A stretch of DNA of 21,575 nucleotides from Bolinopsis microptera. Taxonomy: Eukaryota; Ctenophora; Tentaculata; Lobata; Bolinopsidae. This document shows positions 1-9,200 of this stretch, piece by piece. Position numbers and translations under genes: made by a program. The notes beneath the pieces are model-generated. The model was not told where the DNA came from. It did not search any database and saw only the letters and a program-made list of their open reading frames with translations. The stretch lies in the NCBI RefSeq assembly GCF_026151205.1, contig NC_087079.1:5787230-5808804 (forward strand). The letters run 5' to 3'. Each line of letters starts with the position of its first letter. The first letter of the stretch is position 1.

Positions 1-3000
1 GAGCAACAAATTCATCCACCCCGTCCTCCGGTAAAAACTCGGCGCTCTTCCGGAGTCGCTCATTGCGCGTGGAAAAGAACTTGTAGGTAGAATAAAACAG
101 CACATTATCCCCACTATCTGCCGCAGACTGGAGGAACTTAGCGCAGTCCAACGTATCCTCCTTATTCTGCGCGCACGCGTACTGTATAGCTGCCGTCACA
201 TCGTTCTTCTGCAGCAGTGCCTCCACAATACCGCTCGTATCATTCAGCCGCTTTAACATGTCAATACCGAGCAGGAATGCAGGCTCATACGTCTTGTCAA
301 GAGAGAGGAGGAGGCAGGCAAGAGGTGCGGAGTCACCCAGAACCTGGAACTGAACGAGCTGGTGTAGTTTGAAGAGTTGGTTACACCGGATCAGGATCTG
401 GATTATTATCTCGTAGTAGTAGTAGCTGATGCGGAGCTTGTGGAGACGGAGAGAGCGGATGTATTCTACTATAACGGAGATCTTGTAGCTGGGGGACAGC
501 TCTTCTTTGGTGAGGAGGGGGCTGAACACTTCTTCTAACATCTCGTCCTGTCGGGTGGGGCAGGTTAGGTAGTGTTTTGGGGTTCATGAGAGTCAGGAGG
601 TATTTCTAGATATTATGTTATTGGAGACGTTTGCTATTGGAACTGTGAAAAGAGAGAACAAACTAATTATTAAAGGCACTTTAAATAACGCGTTAATGTT
701 TTAAACAGCTGAAATGTTGAAATTACCACAAAACATCCAGCGCACAACACTACGAAGTTCAACAGTACCTGATTGATAAGTACATCGTCAATAACACTGT
801 TCAAGATATCGAATATATCTCCCAGCACACTCAACGGGGTGCTCTGAGTCAAGATAAGAGAGCGCAGAGTGCTGAATATAGTGTTCTTGTAGTTCCGACG
901 GTGGAGCAGCAGTTTTATCAACGAGGGTTTACTGCACACCATGTGCATTGATAGCTTGGAGACGGACAGTTTCAGTTCCCATAGCAACCCTGAAGAGGGG
1001 AGGTGGTTAAGTGTTGTATCAGGTATTATCCTGGGTCGGGTATGATGTGTTGGGTTTAACTGTCGCGCATTTAGCGTCGACATGTTCAGCGTGGGATACT
1101 TTGTTGTTATCCCTCTCTAGGTTCGTATTGTTATTTACTAATGACTAAATGACTATTATTATGTATTATATAGTGGTGACTAATAAAATGTCAGTTTGGA
1201 AAATTTGTCAGCTCAAAACGTGGTGTTCTTTAAAGTTTGTGTGACGTAATAACGCAATAAATAGTTTTATTTTTTCGAGGAGAAGTTGCTCAGTTGCTGT
1301 ACAATAGTAATTCCAACAACAAGTAATCATGACATGCGGCACTATGTATTACAATGCTAACCATTGTATTGAGGGATTCTGTCACACAACGTGACACAAA
1401 CCAACTAATTTCTGTTTTACCTTGTTTAGCGTCAATGATGATTCCAGGCTGAAATACCACCCAAGTGGAGGAATATAGCTCACAAGGTTTCTCCTCGTGG
1501 GTAAACTGACTTATACTCATTGGCTGCAGAATAGGGCGGAATGTCACTACCTGACCTGGTGAGCGGAGAACCGTTAGTTAATTACAAATCTAAGTTGTTT
1601 CTACGTTACATTTTTTTTAAAGTCAAATTTATTCTTATCCTCAGTTTTGAGGTTAAATATAATTCTCACCCTCAGTTTTGGGGTTAAATATAATTCTCAC
1701 CCTCAGTTTTGAGGTTAAATATAATTCTCACCCTCAGTTTTGAGGTTAAATATAATTCTCACCCTCAGTTTTGAGGTTAAAGTCAGGAATCTAATTCTCA
1801 CCCTCAGTTTTGAGGTTAAAGTTAGGAATCTAATTCTCACCCTCAGTTTTGAGATTAAAGTTAGGAATCTAATTCTCACCCTCAGTTTTGAGGTTAAAGT
1901 TAGGAATCCAATTCTCACCCTCAGTTTTGAGGTTTAAGTCAGGAATCTAATTCTCACCCTCAGTTTTGAGATTAAAGTTAGGAATCTAATTCTCACCCTC
2001 AGTTTTGAGGTTAAAGTTAGGAATCTTTAAAGCAGGAGTCCTGGTAGTAGAGAGAGGCAGAACATTATTACTCTCGTTAGAGGTGGGACTCCAGCACACA
2101 TCAAACAACATGCTAGATTTAGAGTTCTGATGGTGGACTACTATCATGTTGTCAACACAGTTCAGGGCGAATCTTCCTGTGATACCTAGCTGCAGGGTAG
2201 CCACCTGGGGTGTAGTATTGTTGAACTATTAGAAGCAGAGATTTATGTTATACCTGTTGTTCAGTCGGGTGAAAAGAGCTACAACAAAATGGGTTCTAAA
2301 TTAAGAGTTGGTAAAAATACCAGAAAAACACTAAAATTATAATCAATATTTTCTGTCAAACAAAACAAATATGTTTAATGATTAAAGAATGATCCGAAGG
2401 TGAATTTGTACATATAATATTACACATTAATTTAATGATAAGAAATCAAAACTTGGTCTCCTAGTACAAGGACAGCGGGTACATACCACTCTCAATAAAC
2501 AATGTCATTAACAAGGTTTCTTATCAGTAAAAGAAGAACTACAAGTCAAATACACTTCCTTTTAAAATTACCATCATCACGTCAACCAATGTTGTTAGAT
2601 CAAATTTATCACAGGATTACATAATGTTAACCTACTAGACGTGGATTGTTTTAATATTCTTTTTTAACTAACAAAAGCAATTACCGTTAAATTAATTTAC
2701 TAGAAAAAAACTGACCTTATTGACGATTTGTTCGGTAGCCAAGACGTACAGACAAATCTCCGTGGTCTTGTAACTCTCCTGGCCGAGCTGAGGACTCTTG
2801 GTTATAGCTAGGAACAGCTTACCGTGCAGAGTTATAATGGACACTTGCCTTTCTAGGAGTTGGGAACGCTGGTTGGGTCCGGCTGGGGGTAGTTCAACCT
2901 GATATAATGGTTTGTTAGTTATAATTAGTTTAGTCATTTAATTCATTTGATGATTAGGTAGTTCATTGATTTAATTATGGTTAGGATAATCCAGATAGTA

Positions 3001-5171
3001 TAGCTGCTGTTCATTGGAAAGTGTTTGTGTGATATTCTATATAATGGAATCCACGTTAACATTTACTAGAGTAAATATGATCGAATCAAATACCCCTACT
3101 CGAAACTCGAAAGTCGTAACTCGACAGAACAGCACATTCTCACGAGTCCCTCTCACATTTTTATTACCGCAATATTACTCTCCCCCACAAACCTATTACC
3201 TAACACACATGTACGGACGTGGAATTTGGGAGTGGTGATGACACCCCCCCCCCCCCCCCCGGCCCCCTTACTTATAGCTAACCTGGAACTTGGGCAGTCT
3301 GTGAATATTACTGGTGCCATGTTGTGGAGTCTTGAAGTAGAAAGGGTGGAGAATGTTACCACACAGAGTAGAGGACACCACCAGAACACAGAACTGGGGC
3401 GAGTACACGAACCAGTTAACGTTTATTGAGTACGATTTGATGTGACGAACTTTGCCTTGTTTTGCTGAAATGGTCAGGTTGGGGTTTGATTATTTAAAAT
3501 TGTTGTTTTATTTATATAATCTGTATTACAAGGTAAGCGGTTGTGAGCTTTTTAACTACAGCTTTGTTCAGGTCTTAAAGCACAATCAATATTTGCTGAA
3601 ACCCTGGGAAAACGAAGTCTTGCCTCAGACATCAGGTCATAACCGCAAGAGCAACAACAGTAATTATAGGGAAGTGCATCAGGATTACCACAGCAGTGCG
3701 CACTTACAGTGCATAGTGTACAGTGCATAGTGTACAGTGCACATTGCACAACTTACCATTAATCTGATAAAACTCAATAGCCTGATGATTGATGAAGACT
3801 ATCTCGTTCTGGCAGGTCCAGTTAAATCCTATTATATTCCCTGACCCTCTTCTGCAACACTGACTGAACTCCGTATCTGGATAATATCTTGTAACATATT
3901 ATTTAACATATAACATATTATTAATATTCAACATATTATTTAACATGACGTGTGAAGCTGTGAAATAAAAAGTATAGAATTGGGGACCATCGTCATTTTC
4001 ACTGTTTCTCTAAATTTGGCATTACTTACAAAAAACCCACAACACGTTTTTTTAAATGTCACATTTATCAAACTATACAAAACACTCACTTTCCTGGATG
4101 TTAAGGAAGTCTACAGACTGGTTGCTCCTCTGCACGGCTAATATCCGGTGGTCTATAGAGTACTTGATACTGATGATGTTCACTGCGTTATCTATCGTCA
4201 GTGTGTGTTCGGTGTGATCCTTCTGTGGGGGTACAAAGTGTTGGTTAGGTAAGTAAATTCAAACCCCCGTGCTACGCGGTAGTTTTACAGTTTATCAATA
4301 TTGAATATTATATAATCAAGAGTTTTTATTCACGTCGCAAGCATAATTTGTCAATATTAAAAAGTGCCGCGAATTTTGTGGTTCGTTTTTAGACTGATAA
4401 TTAAGGAAAAAAAGTGCGCACCGCGGTGGAGAAAATGCAAGGTTTTTCAAGTCGAAATCACGTGACTTACTGCGTTGTAGATAGTAACGAGGTCACGTGA
4501 CTTACCGCGTTGTAGATAGTAACGAGGTCACGTGACTTACCGCGTTATAGTTAGTAACGAGGTCACGTGACTTACCGCGTTATAGATAGTAAAGAAATTA
4601 CGTGACTTACCGCGTTGTAGATAGTAACGAGGTCACGTGACTTACCGCGTTGTAGATAGTAACGAGGTCACGTGACTTACCGCATTGTAGATTGTAACGA
4701 GGTCACATGACTTACTGCGTTGTAGATAGTAACGAGGTCACGTGACTTACCGCATTGTAGATTGTAACGAGGTCACATGACTTACCGCGTTATAGTTAGT
4801 AACGAGGTCACGTGACTTACCGCGTTATAGATAGTAAAGAAATTACGTGACTTACCGCGTTGTAGATAGTAACGAGGTCACGTGACTTACCGCGTTGTAG
4901 ATAGTAACGAGGTCACGTGACTTACCGCATTGTAGATTGTAACGAGGTCACATGACTTACTGCGTTGTAGATAGTAACGAGGTCACGTGACTTACCGCGT
5001 TGTAGATAGTAACGAGGTCACATGACTTACCGCATTATAGATAGTAACGAGGTCTCCCGACATGGCGAATATCTCCTGGTTAGTCTCATCGTAGAACACA
5101 GGAGTAGTCCGGGTTACCGGGGGAAACTTTACTGGGTTATCTGAGAGGTAGAGCAGCCCGCTCCCCGACAT
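1..5171 (-). CDS. RMC1: RMC1 orthologue (Mic1 family, regulator of MON1-CCZ1), 3' end outside window
   Basis: I read nine exons on the minus strand: 5171-5031, 4222-4090, 3876-3757, 3464-3283, 2898-2716, 2204-2072, 1555-1421, 989-769 and 547-1. Every boundary is GT-AG and all phases agree (0,1,1,0,0,1,1,0). The roughly 598 residues seen match vertebrate RMC1 from end to end. Examples are VFYDETNQEIFA near the N-terminus, KYSIDHRILAVQRSNQSVDF, IEFYQINA, NVNWFVYSPQ, GRFALNCVDNMIVVHHQ, PCELYSSTWVVFQPGIII, and in the C-terminal Mic1 solenoid SVIVEYIRSL, PLACLLLSL and GIDMLKRLN. Human RMC1 is about 657 aa, so some 50-60 C-terminal residues lie beyond position 1. In known animals RMC1 (C18orf8) joins MON1-CCZ1, the Rab7 exchange factor, on late endosomes and lysosomes and supports autophagy and cholesterol export. 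The start at 5171 is chosen because MSGSGLLYLSDNPVKF aligns with the human N-terminus. The exon 6 donor (AGA|GTAATA) is the least certain boundary. Confidence 0.93.
1630..2036. repeat. 31-bp then 39-bp hairpin minisatellite in RMC1 intron 6
   Basis: The core CCTCAGTTTTGAGG, a self-complementary 5-bp stem with a GTTT loop, recurs at 1639, 1670, 1701, 1732 and 1763 with a 31-bp period. It then recurs at 1802, 1841, 1880, 1919, 1958 and 1997 with a 39-bp period after gain of an 8-bp block. On the minus (transcribed) strand each unit contains GAGGGTGAGA, a passable donor sequence. The open frames across it exist only because 39 is a multiple of three, and they are not treated as genes. Confidence 0.93.
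3241..3261 (-). repeat. Homopolymer C run (G run in the RMC1 transcript) near the exon 4 donor
   Basis: About 18 consecutive C residues on the plus strand give a G tract in the RMC1 pre-mRNA, beginning about 20 nt downstream of the exon 4 donor at 3282. Intronic G runs near donors are known splicing enhancers in animals. The run length is likely polymorphic and prone to sequencing error. Confidence 0.8.
3700..3745. repeat. Short AGTGCATAGTGTAC direct repeats in RMC1 intron 3
   Basis: The 14-bp motif cagtgcatagtgta occurs tandemly just downstream (minus strand) of the exon 3 donor at 3756. An additional GTAAGT (plus acttac near 3709) lies about 45 nt beyond the true donor. Confidence 0.6.
4455..5055 (-). 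repeat. 35-bp tandem array copying the RMC1 exon 1 donor junction (intron 1)
   Basis: Seventeen units with an exact 35-bp period fill most of the exon-proximal part of RMC1 intron 1. Read on the minus strand, one unit is 24 nt equal or nearly equal to the last 24 nt of exon 1, followed by GTAAGTCACGT from the start of the intron. Every unit therefore carries a GTAAGT donor; on the plus strand this is acttac. The copy at 5030-5025 is the one that joins exon 1 in frame to exon 2. Unit centres on the plus strand fall at 4491, 4526, 4561 and so on to 5016. Ten units contain exact GTCACGTGAC, four contain GTCACATGAC, two ATTACGTGAC and one ATCACGTGAC. Confidence 0.95.
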
Positions 5172-5356
5172 CACCTGATGTCACGTGGGTTTCTGATGAC
5201 GTCACGTGGGATCCTGATGACGTCACGTGGGTTCCTGATGACGTCACGTGGGTTTCTGATCACGTCACGTGGGTTTCTGATCAGGTCACGTGGGTTTCTG
5301 ATCACGTCACGTGGGGTTTTTTGAGGATGTAACGTGGAGGTTTTTGAGGATTTCAC
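5171..5356 (-). other. Candidate upstream ORF with RNPRDVI heptad repeats, overlapping the RMC1 start
   Basis: Because the promoter-proximal repeat is 21 bp long, it stays open on the coding strand and encodes seven tandem RNPRDVI-like heptads in a 61-codon ORF that begins MKSSKTSTLHP. Its stop TGA overlaps the RMC1 ATG in the string TGATG (5173-5169). This is the geometry of termination-reinitiation uORFs. Whether the transcript begins upstream of 5356 is unknown, so the ORF may be untranscribed promoter DNA. The openness itself follows from the period being a multiple of three. Confidence 0.35.
5176..5320 (-). promoter_or_regulatory. 21-bp E-box/CRE tandem array directly upstream of the RMC1 start codon
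   Basis: Seven copies of GTCACGTGGG start at 5180, 5201, 5222, 5243, 5264, 5285 and 5306, with an exact 21-bp spacing (two helical turns). Each holds a CACGTG E-box. Copies at 5201, 5222 and 5243 are preceded by TGAC, giving TGACGTCACGTG, an overlapping CRE (TGACGTCA) and E-box. Two more degenerate copies follow to about 5360. The array begins about 5 nt upstream of the RMC1 ATG, so it is either core promoter or 5' UTR. bHLH-ZIP factors (USF, MITF/TFE) and bZIP factors are the known binders of such sites; binding here is inferred. Confidence 0.7.
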
Positions 5357-5360
5357 GTAA

Positions 5361-6211
5361 CGTTAAAACGTCACCGGTTCAAGTCACGGCCGGAGACATT
5401 TTGGCTTTTCTGCATGATAGAAATTATAATAGGACTTGCCAATTAATATCAGTGTTAAAAATGTTCAAATCTCAGAACAGGATTGAACGAAAGTTGAGAG
5501 ATTGAATGTTTATTTAGTGATCAACTATGAGTTAACACAATTCAATTTACCCGACGAATGTTTATAAGTACTCGTAAATGATAACTGACAACTTGAGACG
5601 GTAACTTTCATCAAATGGAATGAAAAGTGGTAAATAAAATTCAGATGGAATGTTTGGCTATAAGTACTACATCAAATTCGGAGGAAATAAATAGCTAGAA
5701 AATCCAATTATCAATAAGTTAGACATCATTTAGCTTAATTTAAATTAAATCATAGAATAATAGCAAGGTAAAAGCTCATCACAGCTTTGAAAGGAGTTCA
5801 AATGGTGCCAGCGATCCTCAAAATATAGCTATATTGCTGGCTTTGTTATAAAAACAGGCTTCGTTATCAAAAACAGGCTTCGTTATCAAAACAGGCTTCA
5901 TTTCCTCTACAATTACTTCATTATGTTCAAAATAGAAGTTTAATCATACCGATTGAAATTTTGTACAAATGCTAAAATATCTGAAAACTTTATAAACTCA
6001 AATACCAAGTAGAGTCCTCAAGGACCTTAACATAAAACTAATTTCTTTAGTTAGCTAGTTAGTATGGGACCTGGTCACAGGTATTTTTCTAACTAACGAT
6101 CCCGAAAAAATAAATTAATTTTCCCATCGAGTATTTCCGAATAGTTTTCAAGTATCCGAACTGTTCTTAATAACTTTAAATTAATTAGATTTATCCAGCT
6201 CTCTTATTAGC
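5361..6211. other. Intergenic region between the PDHB 3' end and the RMC1 promoter array
   Basis: I see no gene in this AT-rich stretch of about 850 bp. It must contain the PDHB 3' UTR and polyadenylation region and the distal RMC1 promoter. It includes a small imperfect tandem repeat near 5842-5900, three copies of an aaaacaggcttcgttatc unit. The one open frame across 5311-5505 on the plus strand has no recognisable content. Confidence 0.6.
5842..5900. repeat. Three-copy repeat of an AACAGGCTTC unit
   Basis: The string aacaggcttc occurs near 5853, 5872 and 5889 with spacers cgttatcaaa. It is a short local duplication of about 17-20 bp with no coding or regulatory motif that I recognise. Confidence 0.75.
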
Positions 6212-9200
6212 TTAGATACCGAGAACTTTCTTTACAGAGTTGACAACATTGGACTCTTTAGGGAAAGTAAGTTCCTCGAGTGATTTAGCGTAAGGGACCG
6301 GTATATCCGCTCCAGTACACCGTAATGGGCCTGAATCCAGATAGTTGAACGCTGGTCCTGAACAGATAATTACTAATTAATTAATTAATTAATAATAATT
6401 TTTTATTAATTAATTGATCAGTTGATTATCTGAATTCAGATAGTTGAACGGTGGTCCTGGACAGATAATTACTAATTAATTAATTAATTAATAATAAGTT
6501 CATTATTAATTAATTGATCAGTTGATTATCTGAAATCTGAATTCAGATAGTTGGACGCTGGTCCTGAACAGATAATTGTTAATTAATTTATTGATTAATT
6601 AGTTGCAATATTGATTAATTGATTATCTGATTATCTGATTATCTGAATTCAGATAGTTGAACGCTTGTACTGTCATTAAGATGAGGATTAAGTTTCAGTC
6701 AGAAGAAATATATATTTTTCTATTTTTAAGGTCCGAGAACTTAAAAATGTTCTCTTTTTGAGGGCTTTTTATCATATTAGGATACTTTAAATAATGTTGT
6801 TATGCTAAGTATTCACTAAAATCTTGCTACTAAAATCACGTACTTTAGGCAACATTATCTCCATCATTGACTGGTACTTCAGTCTTGTGGATTTGACAAA
6901 ACAGTCATTAAAACGACAAAATAATAGACTTTTTAAGACGGACCTAAATATATCGGACCCGCTGGATTTTGTCGTTTAAAATATAAATTAAGTACGTACC
7001 CTCAATAATTCCTGCTATAATCTCACTACCCACACCACCAAAAGGCCAGCCGTACTCCACTGTGACCAAGTTGTTAGTCTTCATAACACTCTGGGTTACT
7101 GTATTCATATCCAGGGGGCGGATTGAGCGCAGGTTTACTACCTGAACAGGAGAGAGATTAGTTTAGAATCACTTTTACATTGGTTATTGTTTAAGTTGTG
7201 TTAGCTTGTTAGTTAATTGTTCTTCAGAAAATGTATTCTAATCTTCCAAGCTAATATAAATTGTTATTTATATTTTACGATGTTCATGCTAACTACCAAA
7301 AACCGAGTTTTATCACACCCTAAGAGTATAAAAGAGTATGATGCTACTCATATCGAATATCAACATTCAACATACATATTATTACTTAAAAGTTTACAAA
7401 AGTGAAATACAATCCATCACATATAATTTTGCAGGATTCAAAATACCTCACACTCGACTCCCATGCCAGCCAGCTCCTCAGCAGCCGTTAGAGCCGTTTG
7501 AACACCGATTGAGTGAGCCACTATTGTACAATGTGTTCCTGGGAGATAGAACACGTCATGTTACATATTTCATAATTACCTCTAATTATGATCACATAAT
7601 TATGACGCAACGTTTATTGTTTCCTAATCGAATCATTACCTTCTCGCTCAATCTTAGCCTTGCCCAGAGGGATCTGAAAGTTAGGATCCATAGCCTCGTC
7701 GCTCATATCAAATGTGGTACCATACATAATCTCATTCTCCAAGCAGACAGAGGGGTTAGGGTCCATGATGCAGGCTTTGAGGAGACCTTTAGCGTCCTCA
7801 GCGGAGTACGGGGACACTACCTGCCGGGGAGGGGTTAAAAGTGAGGGGGCAGAGGGTGGGAGCAGAGGCAGAGAATGAGGCAGAAGGGGGCGGAGGGAGG
7901 GGACAGAGCCCAGAGGGGGGAGCAGGGGAAGAGAATGAGGCAGAAGGGGGCGGAGGGAGGGGATAGAGCACAGAGGGGGAGCAGGTAGTTTAAGCTGTTT
8001 ATTGTCCACTATTATTATGTATTTTACAAAACTGGTCATTCTTGTTAATCAAGTAAATTTACTATACTTTTCAGAAATCTGCCAGGGAGGGAGGGGTTAA
8101 AGTGGGGGCAACTTTAACACGTGACCAAATCACAACAAGAGTTTGTTACCAGCATCACGGACAAAGGATAGGACAAAGAAGACACTCTCTGCCACACTCA
8201 TAGAGCCTGGCAAACTCTAATCACAGGTTAGTCTGGCAGTGGCTCACACTCTGTTGATATCTCTTTAATGAGACTTGATTTGAGGCCTCTCAACTTCCCT
8301 AGTTGAGTGTGTCCCACAACCAAGCACATTGCCTAGAAGTCCTTCATTGGACATAAGTGGCGTGTAGCTCTATAAACCAAAACCAAAACCAAAATAACCA
8401 GTACCACTAATTACAAAATCTCTAAATTAATGGTCTGATTAGTAAAGCTGTAAACTATAATTAAATAGCACTTACCTTGAGTCCAGGTACACTCCCATAC
8501 CACGATGCAAAACACTGGGAATGTTGGGCTCCCACCCCAGATGCAGGTCCGTTAGGTCCTCTGAAAGTTATCGGGCACTTCATCTGGGAGGAGGGGGTTA
8601 GTGTGTGATCACCTGACCAAGTCACGTGATCATTTTTCATATATTTTGTATTACAAACTCATGTTACAATAGATCGCGGCAAAAATGACAGTTGGGCTAA
8701 ACGTAACAAACGAAAATCAAGGCTAAAAATACCCCACTTTTTATAAGGCATCAAGGCATGGTTGTTACCCGACAGCCAATATTTCAGCCGTGAGCTATAA
8801 ACCCTACAGATGTTACCAATACGAGCCATGTAAATGTGGACTGTGACCACTTCAGAATATCATCATATATTATTATGAAATTATCCTCATAATATATCAC
8901 GAAATAATGATCGACTTTTAAAATTATAACGCAGCTGAAAGTGTAACTCTACACTGTCCCCTTTACATATTATTATTAAAGTCAGCAAACCGCGCTACTA
9001 ACAATCAGAATCTACAGATATCCAACACACACACACACACGTATACACTATAAAGAGTTATGAAGGAGCACCTACATTTTGTCAAAGAATATGTATTTTA
9101 AAAAGTGCTCAATCTTGAGTATTTCCTGTAGTTATAATGCAATGTACACCTCTGTGTGTGTAACATGATATGGTGTAACATGTTATTGTGTGTAGTACAG

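Noticed and set aside
381-587. Proline-rich minus-strand open frame
   Set aside because: It is an out-of-frame shadow of RMC1 exon 9, whose true frame matches Mic1-family sequence.
1715-1937. Repeat proteins with 13-residue periods on both strands
   Set aside because: They arise because the 39-bp intronic repeat is a multiple of three; the region is spliced out of RMC1.
2072-2204. Longer exon 6 of RMC1 continuing to 1986
   Set aside because: The extension reads into the hairpin minisatellite. The donor at 2071 (GTAATA) restores frame and matches family spacing to the next conserved block.
3014-3238. 74-codon plus-strand open frame
   Set aside because: It lies in RMC1 intron 4 on the opposite strand and has no recognisable content.
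4455-5316. CRISPR-like array
   Set aside because: Units are contiguous with no unique spacers, and they lie in and beside an animal gene; these are plain tandem repeats.
7217-7838. Plus-strand open frames of 62 and 166 codons
   Set aside because: They run antisense through PDHB exons 5 and 6 and the intron between them, with no recognisable domain.
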